The notes: generated from the sequence alone by a model not told the origin. A stretch of DNA of 64,000 nucleotides from Acinetobacter tjernbergiae DSM 14971 = CIP 107465 (GCF_000374425.1 NZ_KB894377.1:1-64000); one strand, 5' to 3'. Counted from the stretch's first letter, positions 21,461 to 30,661 are shown. Made by a program: numbers and translations.

Positions 21461-22252
21461 GTGAACAAATTATTAATTGCATCATTTCTTTTAGTTTCAT
21501 GTTATAGCTTTGCGCATGAACCATATGTTGCTCCGATTGCCTATACAACGGAACAAACACAAGTAACAATCATTTCTGGTTATGCTGAAGAAGCTTTACA
21601 AAGTGAATATGCATTAAAAAATGCAAAATTTGAAATCACGAGTCCAAATAATACCAAGACCACAATTGAAGCAGATTCTAAATTAGGTTCGGCTACAGTT
21701 TTTGATTTGAAGTTACCTGAAGTTGGTACTTATAGTGTTCAAACCAGCGCGAGTTACCCTTTGAAATATGTACAGGATCAAAAAGAATGGAAAATGTTCT
21801 TTGATATGCCGGCAGACAAAGCACCTGCCAAAGCTGAACGTGATTTTGTTATTCCTTCTGACTTAAAATCGAAAAAAATTACGCCTGTTGAAATTACTCG
21901 TGAATGGACATTATTGACTTATGTATCTAAAGACAAGAACACACCTGTTCAGGTAAGTACAGCACCAATTCAGGTTGAATTTTTGACACATCCGAGTGAA
22001 CTAAAAGCGAATCAAGCCGTAAAAATTAAAGTATCTAAAGCCAATAAAGCATTAGCAAATGCCGATGTCGTGATTCGTGCGAAAGGAGCGACTGATAAGC
22101 AAGGCATCAGCTTAAAAACGACAATTGATGGAAGTGCTGATCTGCTATTTGCCAAAGCAGGTGAATATTTGATTGAAGTGAGTGAAATAGTGGATACGAA
22201 GCAAAAGCCAAGTAATCAGTTTTATAGCATTATTAGTGTCTCTGTAAATTAA
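21461..22252 (+). CDS. DUF4198 periplasmic protein, probably metal-related
   Basis: A 263-residue exported protein starting with GTG behind a GGTGGGA. The signal peptide ends around YSFA, leaving a mature N-terminus HEPYVAPIAYTTEQTQVTI; a His at the very start is typical of DUF4198 proteins. The rest is beta-rich, with an Ig-like C-terminal half (HPSELKANQAVKIKVSKA). Family members often sit with TonB receptors or metal uptake systems. Here no receptor is adjacent, but the upstream Fur-box-like site supports a role in metal limitation. Confidence 0.75.
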   Translation: MNKLLIASFLLVSCYSFAHEPYVAPIAYTTEQTQVTIISGYAEEALQSEYALKNAKFEITSPNNTKTTIEADSKLGSATVFDLKLPEVGTYSVQTSASYPLKYVQDQKEWKMFFDMPADKAPAKAERDFVIPSDLKSKKITPVEITREWTLLTYVSKDKNTPVQVSTAPIQVEFLTHPSELKANQAVKIKVSKANKALANADVVIRAKGATDKQGISLKTTIDGSADLLFAKAGEYLIEVSEIVDTKQKPSNQFYSIISVSVN

Positions 22253-22259
22253 GCAATAC

Positions 22260-22288
22260 GAAGGCTGATCGAGACAAGATTAGCCTTC
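22260..22288. terminator. Hairpin between convergent genes
   Basis: GAAGGCT and AGCCTTC pair around a 15-nt loop, between the DUF4198 gene and the Coq7-like gene. The T run is weak. Confidence 0.5.
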
Positions 22289-22303
22289 TAAATTTTGAGG
22301 GTT

Positions 22304-22867
22304 TTAATCTGTAAGAGGCGAATTCTTTTTTGATGGCAAAGATATTTTAAGGTGTATGGCGAGAAATTTTGCCAGATAGGCACATTGTTGGGCAAATTTA
22401 GCAATCATTTTTGCTATGGGATAGTTAAAGTCTGCATGTTCTAAAGCAATATGCTGATGACTTATTTCATCTTCTCGGATTTCTAAAACAGCTTGATAAA
22501 TCTTAATATTTCTCTCTTTAAAGAAAAAGGAAGCTACTTCTAGTTCCTTATTAACAATATTTTCAATACTAGCAGTACTCACCCAAATGGCATTTCTGCC
22601 AAATAATCCAATAAGTAACCCGTAGAAAATACCACCAATACACCAAAGCAGAGAAGGTAATACAACTGAATTTTTATATTGATTAAGAAAATTTCCAAAT
22701 AAATAAAAATGTTCGGTTTCATGCCTATGCATTTCATCCAAGGTTGTAATCATATCTCGGAAAAATAGCTTAGCAATGATGCGATGTCCATAATAAACCC
22801 CTGTTGCACCTTTTTCACAAGCATGAATAATCCTAAGTTGAGTTTCTATTTCTTTATTCTGACTCAT
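22304..22867 (-). CDS. Second, divergent Coq7-like (ferritin-like di-iron) protein
   Basis: About 187 residues from ATG 22867 (a GTG four codons upstream is possible). It keeps the Coq7 ligand pattern: an early Glu in CEKGATGVYYG, ExxH in HRHETEH, a Glu in the IVNKELE stretch and ExxH-like EDEISHQH. The core also has a hydrophobic hairpin (VVLPSLLWCIGGIFYGLLIG) that would touch the membrane. It is annotated in related genomes as a demethoxyubiquinone hydroxylase family member. True Coq7 is encoded at 852-1487, so this copy is either a paralogue with another quinone-like substrate or a condition-specific isozyme. Confidence 0.7.
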   Translation of the reverse strand: MSQNKEIETQLRIIHACEKGATGVYYGHRIIAKLFFRDMITTLDEMHRHETEHFYLFGNFLNQYKNSVVLPSLLWCIGGIFYGLLIGLFGRNAIWVSTASIENIVNKELEVASFFFKERNIKIYQAVLEIREDEISHQHIALEHADFNYPIAKMIAKFAQQCAYLAKFLAIHLKISLPSKKNSPLTD

Positions 22868-22986
22868 ATTGTGGCTCACAGTTGCTGATTATTTTTGTTT
22901 GTAAAATATACAGTATTAGGCAATTCTGATACAAATTGGTTTCAGTATATTGATGCTGAGACAAAATAATTAATTTAATGTTAAGA

Positions 22987-22999
22987 TGAATTAAATTCA
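22987..22999 (+). promoter_or_regulatory. MetR-type operator TGAA-N5-TTCA
   Basis: TGAATTAAATTCA is an exact match to the MetR half-site palindrome TGAA(N5)TTCA and lies 15 bp before the metR start, where binding would block its own transcription. Confidence 0.75.
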
Positions 23000-23014
23000 A
23001 TTTTGGTTTGTGCT

Positions 23015-23935
23015 GTGTTAGAACTTCGTCATTTAAAAACATTAATTGCTTTAAGAGAACATGGTTCATTGGTGGCTGCTGCAACTGATTTATGCCTTAC
23101 ACCATCAGCAATCTCACACCAATTAAAAGAACTCGATCATTGGTATGGGATCGAAGTTGTCAATCGCCGCAGCCGTCCTGTCAGTTTTTCTAATGTTGGA
23201 GAACGCCTGCTCAAATTAGCGGACGATGTGTTACCACAAGTGCAAATCGCACAAACCGATATTACCCGTATCGTACATGGACAAACAGGACGAATTATTT
23301 TCTCATCGGAATGCCATAGTTGCTTTGATTGGCTCATGCCGTTATTAAATCAATACCGCCAGCAATATCCAGATGTAGATTTAGACTTTGCTGCGGGATT
23401 TGAATCCAATCCACATGAATTATTGCAAAATGCTGAATTTGATTTATTGATCACAGCTGACCCAATTGCTTTGAAGGGTATTGAATACTTCCCAATCTTT
23501 GAATATGAATCACGTTTGGTTTTGTCTAATACACATCCTTTGGCTCGTGCTGAACACATTTCAATACAAGATTTAGCTGATGAAACACTGATTACTTATC
23601 CTGTTGATAAGCACCGTTTAGACATTATGGCGCATTTGTTTATTCCAGCGAATATTCATCCTAAGCACATTCGGACAACTGATTTGACTCAGATGTTGAT
23701 TCAATTGGTTGCCAGTGGACGAGGCATTGCTGCTTTACCTGATTGGGTGGTTAATGAATATGAGCAAAAAGGTTGGGTTGTGAGCCGTCGTTTAGAATGC
23801 GTAGCTCCAGAAGGTCTGAGACGTACACTCTATGCAGGTTATAGAGTTGAAGATAAAGACAAAAACTATTTTGAAGGTTTTCTGAAGCAACTTGAGAAAT
23901 TTTCAAAGAAGCGTGCGATGTATTATGAAGATTGA
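23015..23935 (+). CDS. metR: LysR-type regulator MetR
   Basis: A 306-residue LysR-family regulator of methionine biosynthesis. The GTG at 23015 gives the standard N-terminus MLELRHLKTLIALREHGSL; a TTG 12 bp upstream is less likely. The winged HTH has AAATDLCLTPSAISHQLKELD. The effector domain matches MetR, which binds homocysteine. The operator just upstream fits the known autorepression by MetR. No met gene is adjacent, so its targets are elsewhere in the genome. Confidence 0.88.
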   Translation: MLELRHLKTLIALREHGSLVAAATDLCLTPSAISHQLKELDHWYGIEVVNRRSRPVSFSNVGERLLKLADDVLPQVQIAQTDITRIVHGQTGRIIFSSECHSCFDWLMPLLNQYRQQYPDVDLDFAAGFESNPHELLQNAEFDLLITADPIALKGIEYFPIFEYESRLVLSNTHPLARAEHISIQDLADETLITYPVDKHRLDIMAHLFIPANIHPKHIRTTDLTQMLIQLVASGRGIAALPDWVVNEYEQKGWVVSRRLECVAPEGLRRTLYAGYRVEDKDKNYFEGFLKQLEKFSKKRAMYYED

Positions 23936-24063
23936 TTAACTTTGTTATCTAGGGTCTAAAGGGGGAGATATACATTCTCCCTGAACGGCTTATATACTTT
24001 TATTTGTATACACAGAATGATTAACCAAGATGCCAATCCAACATAAGCATTGACTTGAACCTG

Positions 24064-24519
24064 TTAAGATTTCCCAATCAAAAGCGATAAAATACCAGCA
24101 GCAATCAGCGGGCCAACAGGAACACCACGTAAGAGTGCAACACCAGCGACCGTCCCAATTAATAATCCTGCCACAATATCAGGTTGATTACTCATTAGTT
24201 TTACACCGCGACCACCTAACCATGCCACAGCTAAGCCAACGGCAATCGCAAGCAATGATTTAATACTGATAAAAGACTTGAGAATACTATGACCACTAAT
24301 TTTACCGCTTGCAATTGGTGCCAATACGCCAATCGTTAATATGATAATGCCAATATTCAAACCATGATCTTGAATATAAGGGAAAAATTGATTTAATGGA
24401 GTAAGTTTTACTAAGATCAAGCTAGCAGCTGCAACGATTATTGCTGTATTGTGACTAAAAATTCCACAAGCTAACAAGATCAAAAGTACCAATAAATTGA
24501 CATCAAACTGTGAAAACAT
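24064..24519 (-). CDS. DUF441 (YeaL-type) inner-membrane protein
   Basis: A 151-residue very hydrophobic protein with four to five membrane segments and the DUF441 pattern: [13 protein letters not shown] at the start, a central [21 protein letters not shown] and a C-terminal [19 protein letters not shown]. Function is unknown. Convergent with metR. Confidence 0.85.
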   Translation of the reverse strand: MFSQFDVNLLVLLILLACGIFSHNTAIIVAAASLILVKLTPLNQFFPYIQDHGLNIGIIILTIGVLAPIASGKISGHSILKSFISIKSLLAIAVGLAVAWLGGRGVKLMSNQPDIVAGLLIGTVAGVALLRGVPVGPLIAAGILSLLIGKS

Positions 24520-24623
24520 GATATGGGATATTTGGGAAAATAAAGTTGAATTATATCGTAAATTCTAGATTTTTATTTTAAAAAGATGTTTTGTCATTAT
24601 TGGATAAAATTAATTTACGAATG

Positions 24624-24660
24624 CACACAAACCATCTCAAGCCTTGAGATGGTTTGTGTG
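24624..24660 (-). terminator. Terminator of the heme-oxygenase-like gene
   Basis: A perfect 17-bp stem (CACACAAACCATCTCAA with its complement) around a 3-nt loop, directly after the stop of the minus-strand gene at 24667. Confidence 0.8.
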
Positions 24661-24666
24661 GAAAAA

Positions 24667-25524
24667 TTAAGCTAATTTTTTATATGTTTCGTATTGGTAG
24701 GCAATTTGTTCATCCCAAAATTGTTGCCATAGATCACAATATTCTAAACAGATTTGGCGAATTGCACTGTAGTCTGCTTCAACACATGCTTGAGCGAGTA
24801 CAAACCATAAATCGTCTTCATGATCGTCATCTGCGGCTTCTGCTGTTTCATCATGTGAAACACCGTGGACATAGTAGTATCCACTATCAACATCAAAACC
24901 AACAGCATTAGTTGCTTGGCGAAGTGCTGGACTAAATAAGATCACCTCTTCTTCAGCGACAGCAAGTAAAGCAGTAACGACTTGATAGCGATCAAAAGAA
25001 TTTTCTAAATAATTACAGACTTGTTGGGCTATGATTGATGGTTGGTAATCATTGCGTTCTGATTGGCTTAGTTCAAAATCATTTAGCACATCTTCAAAAA
25101 GAGGATAGTGTGCATATTCAGGATTGCCAGAATAGTATCCATCTTTGTCTAAAGCTGGGCGGAAGCCAAATTCATCTAGAATATTAAGATTTAGTAAAAA
25201 ACGTGCATACATTTTTGAACCAGATAATAAACGAGGTTCTAACTGTCTAGTTTGGAATTGGGCCATCAACAAAGCATCAGTGAAAATTTGAACAATCGCA
25301 TGACGGTACTCTAAATGGATATGTTTTAAAGTTTCTTTGTCAATCAAACCATCATTTAATAACTGGATTGCTGGATGTTTTGAAACAGGATGATTTGAAA
25401 TCTCTGCTCTTAGCTCTTTCAGAAAATTCAGGTTTTTATTCCATAGCTCTTCAGAAATACTATTTTTCATTCCGTCTATAGCTTTCTGTCTAGGGTTGTT
25501 AAAATCTTCGAATTTTTTTGGCAT
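24667..25524 (-). CDS. Heme-oxygenase-like iron-containing redox enzyme (HDO superfamily)
   Basis: A 285-residue all-helical protein of the heme-oxygenase-like di-iron family (relatives of TenA, CADD, UndA). Likely metal ligands are in HLEYRHAIVQIFTDA, LLAVAEEEVILFSPAL and the HGVSHDETAEAADDDHEDDLW region, which has both His and a run of acidic residues. The substrate is unknown; family members oxidise small amine or acyl substrates with O2. It diverges from a TetR regulator gene across a 448-bp spacer, which is compatible with control by that regulator. Confidence 0.7.
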   Translation of the reverse strand: MPKKFEDFNNPRQKAIDGMKNSISEELWNKNLNFLKELRAEISNHPVSKHPAIQLLNDGLIDKETLKHIHLEYRHAIVQIFTDALLMAQFQTRQLEPRLLSGSKMYARFLLNLNILDEFGFRPALDKDGYYSGNPEYAHYPLFEDVLNDFELSQSERNDYQPSIIAQQVCNYLENSFDRYQVVTALLAVAEEEVILFSPALRQATNAVGFDVDSGYYYVHGVSHDETAEAADDDHEDDLWFVLAQACVEADYSAIRQICLEYCDLWQQFWDEQIAYQYETYKKLA

Positions 25525-25972
25525 AGTCTTGTACTCAATGAATTAATATTATTGCTTTTCCAATTATATAGTTTCGATTTGCTTTGGTTGCTTATGAGTA
25601 TAACTATTAGTTCAACCAAATATCTTTTTATTGGATAATTTAAATATAAAATGAATTTTTTGTGAAATCAATTTATTAAACAATCTTAAAAATTAAAATA
25701 AAGTTTGTTAATTAACCTAATTTTGATAAAAAGGTGATATACTTCACTATATATTTTAATTTTCTTAAAATATAGTAAATTTTCTTTACAAATGATCTTG
25801 TTTGTAATTAAATTTTTGCTTAATTTAGAGGGGAGGAAATAAAGAAAATTTAATACTTTCTAAAAAGTTCTTAAAATAATATGAGTGAACATAGTTGCCA
25901 GACTTATCCAGCATTTAACTATGTCTAAATAATACATTAAGTTTTTTGATAGAATTCTAAAAGGATAATAAA
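25525..25972. other. 448-bp AT-rich divergent intergenic region
   Basis: No open frame is convincing. It must contain the promoters of the HDO-like gene (minus) and the TetR gene (plus). An inverted repeat ATTTTAA-N5-TTAAAAT at about 25755-25773 is a possible operator. Nothing else recognisable is seen. Confidence 0.5.
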
Positions 25973-26533
25973 ATGTCAAAAAAAGAAGATATTATTACAA
26001 CGGCTCTTAACCTTTTTAATCGCTACAACTATAGTTCTGTTGGGGTAGATCGAATTATTAGTGAATCAGGTGTTGCTAAAATGACCTTTTATAAGTACTT
26101 TCCCTCTAAGGAAAATCTTATAGAAGAGTGTCTATCTCGTAGAAACAAAAGCATTCAGCAGGCCATAGAGCAAGAAATTAGTCTACAAAAGGAGGATGAT
26201 TATTTAGGTCGAATTAAAGCTGTGTATTTTTGGCATTTAGCTTGGTTTAACTCTGATGACTTCCATGGGTGTATGTTTCAAAAAGCTTCACTTGAAGTTC
26301 TACAACAATATCCCTCTATTATTCGACCGATTATTGAGTATAGAGAATGGCTAATGCATTTACTTGAAGGTTTATTTGAAAAAGCTAAAGTGTTTCAACC
26401 ACATGTATTAACTGCAATGTATATTAATATTTTGGATGGTATGACTGCATATGCAAAATTAAACAAAGATCATACAAAAATTGAAGAATGTTGGTATTAT
26501 ATAGAAAAACTGATTAATTTGGATGCTGCATAA
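25973..26533 (+). CDS. TetR-family transcriptional regulator
   Basis: A 186-residue regulator. The HTH spans about residues 8-55: ALNLFNRYNYSSVGVDRII followed by SGVAKMTFYKYFPSKENLIEE, a standard TetR recognition helix. The C-terminal ligand domain resembles the TetR_C group that ends in a dimer helix pair. AAGGATAATAAAATG gives a good ribosome site. It probably controls the divergent HDO-like gene and/or itself. AT-rich codon use differs from the neighbours. Confidence 0.85.
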   Translation: MSKKEDIITTALNLFNRYNYSSVGVDRIISESGVAKMTFYKYFPSKENLIEECLSRRNKSIQQAIEQEISLQKEDDYLGRIKAVYFWHLAWFNSDDFHGCMFQKASLEVLQQYPSIIRPIIEYREWLMHLLEGLFEKAKVFQPHVLTAMYINILDGMTAYAKLNKDHTKIEECWYYIEKLINLDAA

Positions 26534-26627
26534 TTGGCAGAAAAATATAATTTTAATATTTCTAAATAATTTTTTTATCTAATTTAATATTTACAACAAT
26601 CTTTAATCAAAGCCAAATAATTAAGAT

Positions 26628-26658
26628 AAAAAACCGAGTATATAAACTCGGTTTTTTT
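26628..26658. terminator. Bidirectional terminator
   Basis: AAAAAACCGAGT and ACTCGGTTTTTT form a 12-bp stem with a 6-nt loop between the convergent tetR and fpr genes. Confidence 0.92.
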
Positions 26659-26676
26659 ATCTACAAATTCTATATT

Positions 26677-27456
26677 TTATTTTTCAACAAACGCTCGTTC
26701 GATTACATAATCACCCATCACACCCATGCGTGGTGATTCTACTAAACCATGCTGATCAAGTAGAGCCGCAACATCTTTTAGGAAAGCAGGGCTACCACAG
26801 AGCATTGCACGGTCAGTTTCACGGTTGAAACGAGGTAAACCTATTTTTTCAAACAGTTCGCCTGATTCGATTGCTGTTGTTACACGGCCTTGAGTATGAA
26901 AAGGTTCACGAGTAACTGTTGGGTAGTAAACTAATTTGTCTTTGATCCCAAGTTCTTCAAAAAATTCATGATTTGGAAGCTCATTCAAAATTAGATCTTG
27001 GTAAGCAAGTTCTGAAATGTAACGAGTCCCATGAACCATGATGACCTTTTCAAACTTTTCGTAAGTTTCTGGGTCACGAAGTAAAGAAAGGAATGGTGCT
27101 AATCCTGTACCCGAAGATAAAAGATATAAGTTTTTACCTGGTAATAAATCATCGTGTACTAAAGTACCTGTCGGTTTTTTAGAAATAAGGATTTCGTCGC
27201 CCACTTGTACTTTTTGTAGAATAGAAGTTAATGGACCATCTTGTACTTTAATCGAGAAGAATTCGAGTTCTTCCTCATAATTCGCACTCGCAATCGAATA
27301 AGCACGCATTAAAGGCTTACCATTCACTTCAAGTCCGATCATCACAAATTGACCATTTTTAAAACGTAAGCTTGTATCGCGTGTCGTTTTAAAACTGAAC
27401 AGAGTATCATTCCAGTGGTGAACATCAGTAATGCGTTCAACGTTAAAAGCAGCCAT
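26677..27456 (-). CDS. fpr: Ferredoxin/flavodoxin-NADP+ reductase
   Basis: A 259-residue FAD enzyme of the bacterial FPR type. The FAD-binding RAYSIAS motif is near residue 50, and the NADP-binding stretch LYLLSSGTGLAPFLSLLRD follows. The C-terminus YVIERAFVEK places aromatic and basic residues at the active site, as in subclass I FPRs. It passes electrons between NADPH and ferredoxin or flavodoxin for iron-sulfur and radical chemistry and oxidative stress defence. Single gene; it diverges from trmO. Confidence 0.93.
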   Translation of the reverse strand: MAAFNVERITDVHHWNDTLFSFKTTRDTSLRFKNGQFVMIGLEVNGKPLMRAYSIASANYEEELEFFSIKVQDGPLTSILQKVQVGDEILISKKPTGTLVHDDLLPGKNLYLLSSGTGLAPFLSLLRDPETYEKFEKVIMVHGTRYISELAYQDLILNELPNHEFFEELGIKDKLVYYPTVTREPFHTQGRVTTAIESGELFEKIGLPRFNRETDRAMLCGSPAFLKDVAALLDQHGLVESPRMGVMGDYVIERAFVEK

Positions 27457-27556
27457 TAAAGGTCTCGATCACAGTTAAAAGAAACAAGTTGCTATTCTAA
27501 TCTAAAATCATTCTCGATAAACTGAATATATTTAATTGTGTTTATAAGAAAAAGTG

Positions 27557-28291
27557 ATGAGTAACTCAGTTGTGATGCCGATAATCGGTTACATGCATTC
27601 ACCTTATCGTGAAAAATTTGGAATTCCACGGCAGCCAAATTTAGTGCAAGTCGAGTCGTATATAGAGATGGTGGAACCCTATAACGATATTCTGGCATTT
27701 GAAGGAATAGATGAGTTTAGTCATTTGTGGCTATTGTGGCAGTTTCATGAGAACAAAAATAAAGATAACTCATCCAATCAAATGTCTAAATTTCGGGCAC
27801 AAGTAAGACCACCACGTTTGGGGGGGAATCAAAAAGTCGGGGTTTTTGCAACTAGAAGTATGTATCGCCCATCTCCGATCGGTTTATCTGTGGTTCGTTT
27901 CATTCGGATTGAAAAGCATGGAAAAGGGATACGTTTATATGTGATGGGTAGTGATTTATTAAATGGTACGCCGATCTTAGATATTAAGCCTTATATCCAA
28001 TATTCCGATGCGATTGCAGATTCAGTGAGTGGTTATGCGCAAGATGAACCTATCCGTAAAATGGTTGTTTGGATGGAAACTGCACGATTGCAGCAGCAAC
28101 AGTTCTTAAAGCTCGGAATTTTGAATAAAATGATATTGGATGAACTTGAACAAGTGTTATCTTTAGATCCTCGACCAGCGTACCAAGATAATGCTGAACG
28201 AGTCTATGGAATGTGTTTTGCAGAATTGAATATTCGTTTTACAGTAAATGAAAGGAATGTCACCATTATTGCTGTAGAGCAAAATCAATAA
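27557..28291 (+). CDS. trmO: tRNA (N6-threonylcarbamoyl-A37)-methyltransferase TrmO
   Basis: A 244-residue TsaA/YaeB-type single-sheet SAM methyltransferase that methylates t6A37 in tRNA-Thr. Conserved motifs are PIIGYMHSPYREKFGIPRQP at the start, FSHLWLLWQFH, RPPRLGGNQKVGVFATR and RPSPIGLS, then GTPILDIKPYIQY. The ATG at 27557 directly follows an in-frame GTG at 27554. It starts about 100 bp from the divergent fpr and ends 13 bp before the gspE-like gene, with which it may be cotranscribed. Confidence 0.93.
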   Translation: MSNSVVMPIIGYMHSPYREKFGIPRQPNLVQVESYIEMVEPYNDILAFEGIDEFSHLWLLWQFHENKNKDNSSNQMSKFRAQVRPPRLGGNQKVGVFATRSMYRPSPIGLSVVRFIRIEKHGKGIRLYVMGSDLLNGTPILDIKPYIQYSDAIADSVSGYAQDEPIRKMVVWMETARLQQQQFLKLGILNKMILDELEQVLSLDPRPAYQDNAERVYGMCFAELNIRFTVNERNVTIIAVEQNQ

Positions 28292-28304
28292 TTTAAAAAT
28301 ATAA

Positions 28305-30113
28305 ATGAGTCATAACTTTGGGGAACTTACGGTCATGCAAGCTCAGAAAAAATTTGCAAACTTTTCTTTTACGGTTGATGTGACATGGTGCTTAGAACAA
28401 CTGCTACAAGATAGTCGTATTACAGAACGAGATAAGTTACTCATTCAAACAACGCATCGACAAAAAGACCAATTAAAATGGCATCCTTTACAATGGATCG
28501 CGAATTTTAATTTAAAAGATCAGTTGAATCTTGGCTCTACGTTTACACTTAATCGTTTATGTCAGTGGCTGGCTGAAAAAGCAGAAATTCCTTTATTTGT
28601 GATTGACCCTCTAAAAGCAGATGTAGCGGCATTAACGAGTGTTATGTCACAAGAGTTTGCAGTTAGAAATCATATTCTTGCAGTAGAAGTACATGCTGAT
28701 CGTATTTTGATCGGTACGGATCAACCTTTTACAAAAGAATGGCAAAATAACTTAGAACGTAGTTTAGCGCCGAAAAAGATTGATCGAGTTTTATTAAATC
28801 CTGAACAACTTCAACGTTATTTGGTTGAGTATTATCAAGTCAGTCGTGCAGTCAGTTCTTCACAAAATTCGAATGTGTATGATCGTGAAAATAAAGGCGT
28901 TGAAGCTCTATTGCAATTAGGCGATACGCAAACGCCTGATGCCAATGATCAGCATATCGTAAAGTTAGTCGATTGGGTGTTGCAATTTGCCTTTGAACAA
29001 GGGGCGAGTGACATTCATTTAGAGCCTCGTAAAGACAAGGGTAAAGTGCGTTTCCGTATCGATGGTGTGTTACATACCATTTATAACATGCCTGCCAACA
29101 CACTTACGGCAGTAATTTCTCGTATCAAAATTTTAGGGCGAATGAACGTTGCTGAAAAACGTAAACCACAAGATGGACGTTTAAAAACGCGCACACCAAA
29201 AGCACAAGAAACGGAGTTACGGCTTTCTACATTACCAACTGCCTTTGGTGAAAAGTTGGTGATGCGTATCTTTGATCCTGAAGTTTTGGTTCGTAGTTTT
29301 CAGCAGCTTGGTTTTGAAGGACATTTGTTGCAGAGTTGGCAGCAATTAACCCAACACAGTCATGGCATTATTTTAGTTACAGGACCGACAGGTTCGGGTA
29401 AAACTACAACGCTCTATTCTTCTTTAAAGCAATTGGCAACAGAGCAGGTCAATGTTTGTACCATTGAAGATCCGATTGAAATGCTTGAACCTAGCTTTAA
29501 TCAAATGCAGGTGAATCCAAATATTGAACTTGGATTTGCTGATGGTGTACGTGCCTTGATGCGCCAAGACCCAGATATTATTATGGTGGGGGAGATCCGT
29601 GATCATGATACAGCCAATATGGCGATTCAAGCAGCATTAACAGGTCATTTAGTGTTATCTACATTACATACTAACGATGCTCCCTCAAGTTTGACTCGTT
29701 TGCATGATTTGGGTATACAGCCATTTTTAACCGCAGCGACAATTTTAGGTGTTCTAGCACAAAGGCTTGTACGTAGGCTTTGTCCTCATTGTAAAGAAAA
29801 AACCCAAATAAATGAGCAAGATTGGAATCATCTTACCTTTGATTACATTATGGAAATGCCATCGACGATGTATAAAGCGGTTGGTTGTGAAGCCTGTAGA
29901 CATACAGGCTATAAAGGTCGGGTTGGTATTTATGAGTTTATGCCAGTTAGCTTGGAGTTAAAAACTTTAATTAGTGCAAATGGCACGTTAAATGATTTGA
30001 AGATACAAGCAAAAAAAGAAGGGATTGAACCTTTAAGAATTGCAGGTGCGCGTAAAGTCATAGACGGCGCAACAACTTTAGAAGAGGTCTTAAGGGTTGT
30101 ACCATTAAATTAA
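28305..30113 (+). CDS. gspE: GspE/PilB-family secretion ATPase
   Basis: A 602-residue type II secretion / type IV pilus assembly ATPase. An N-terminal region of about 190 residues (N1E-like) precedes the motor. Walker A GPTGSGKT is at 360-367, followed by the Asp box and Walker B (MRQDPDIIMVGEIRD) and the His box (TGHLVLSTLHTNDA). A zinc-binding tetracysteine motif follows: CPHC near 492 and CEAC near 528. The first 30 bp to an internal ATG at 28335 may not be translated. No other secretion genes are nearby, consistent with the scattered gsp genes of Acinetobacter. Whether it serves T2SS rather than pili is inferred from the tetracysteine and overall pattern. Confidence 0.8.
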   Translation: MSHNFGELTVMQAQKKFANFSFTVDVTWCLEQLLQDSRITERDKLLIQTTHRQKDQLKWHPLQWIANFNLKDQLNLGSTFTLNRLCQWLAEKAEIPLFVIDPLKADVAALTSVMSQEFAVRNHILAVEVHADRILIGTDQPFTKEWQNNLERSLAPKKIDRVLLNPEQLQRYLVEYYQVSRAVSSSQNSNVYDRENKGVEALLQLGDTQTPDANDQHIVKLVDWVLQFAFEQGASDIHLEPRKDKGKVRFRIDGVLHTIYNMPANTLTAVISRIKILGRMNVAEKRKPQDGRLKTRTPKAQETELRLSTLPTAFGEKLVMRIFDPEVLVRSFQQLGFEGHLLQSWQQLTQHSHGIILVTGPTGSGKTTTLYSSLKQLATEQVNVCTIEDPIEMLEPSFNQMQVNPNIELGFADGVRALMRQDPDIIMVGEIRDHDTANMAIQAALTGHLVLSTLHTNDAPSSLTRLHDLGIQPFLTAATILGVLAQRLVRRLCPHCKEKTQINEQDWNHLTFDYIMEMPSTMYKAVGCEACRHTGYKGRVGIYEFMPVSLELKTLISANGTLNDLKIQAKKEGIEPLRIAGARKVIDGATTLEEVLRVVPLN

Positions 30114-30201
30114 TTAGATCATTGTTATCTTCAGATTCACCTCATCTTCATTTGTTTTAATGGCTCTATTGAAATCAAGCAACAAAGATGAGGAATTGAA
30201 T

Positions 30202-30564
30202 ATGAATATTTTTTCTAAAGTTATGTTGATCGCTGGTTTAGTTGGTACAACAACATTTGCAATTGCAAACACTAGCGCAGTAAATGAACAAGCCGTAGCG
30301 CCGTCAATGACGACAGTAAAACAAGCGTCGATTTTAAAAGATGATACACCTGTTAAACTCAAAGGCTTTGTAGTAAAAGCAGTCGGTGATGAAAAATATC
30401 AATTTAGCGATCAAACAGGCATGATCACGGTCGATATTGATGATGATTTATGGCAAGGTAAACCTATATCAGCGAAAACACCCGTGACGATTATCGGTGA
30501 AATTGATATTGACTATAAACCAACCAAACGTATCGAAGTTGATGTTGATCAAGTACAGTTCTAA
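30202..30564 (+). CDS. ygiW: YgiW/YdeI-type periplasmic OB-fold (BOF) protein
   Basis: A 120-residue exported protein. GAGGAA before ATG 30202 sets the start; a longer frame from 30160 lacks support. The signal peptide is MNIFSKVMLIAGLVGTTTFAIA. The mature domain carries the BOF pattern: DDTPVKLKGFVVKAVGDEKYQFSD, GMITVDIDDDLWQGK and TPVTIIGEIDIDYKPTKRIEVDVDQV. In enterobacteria ygiW lies upstream of qseBC and is stress-induced; the same order here supports the call. A terminator separates it from the two-component genes. Confidence 0.85.
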   Translation: MNIFSKVMLIAGLVGTTTFAIANTSAVNEQAVAPSMTTVKQASILKDDTPVKLKGFVVKAVGDEKYQFSDQTGMITVDIDDDLWQGKPISAKTPVTIIGEIDIDYKPTKRIEVDVDQVQF

Positions 30565-30579
30565 GTCGTAATTTTTTAC

Positions 30580-30608
30580 AAAACCACATGAACAACATGT
30601 GGTTTTTT
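30580..30608 (+). terminator. Intrinsic terminator after ygiW
   Basis: AAAACCACATG and CATGTGGTTTT pair around 5 nt, followed by T residues. Confidence 0.85.
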
Positions 30609-30661
30609 ACGTGTAGGGTATTTTAAGGTAAATTTGAATGCTCAAATGAGAGGATTATTTT

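Noticed and set aside
22854..23084. 76-residue frame over the metR promoter
   Set aside because: No ribosome site; overlaps the MetR operator and both flanking gene starts.
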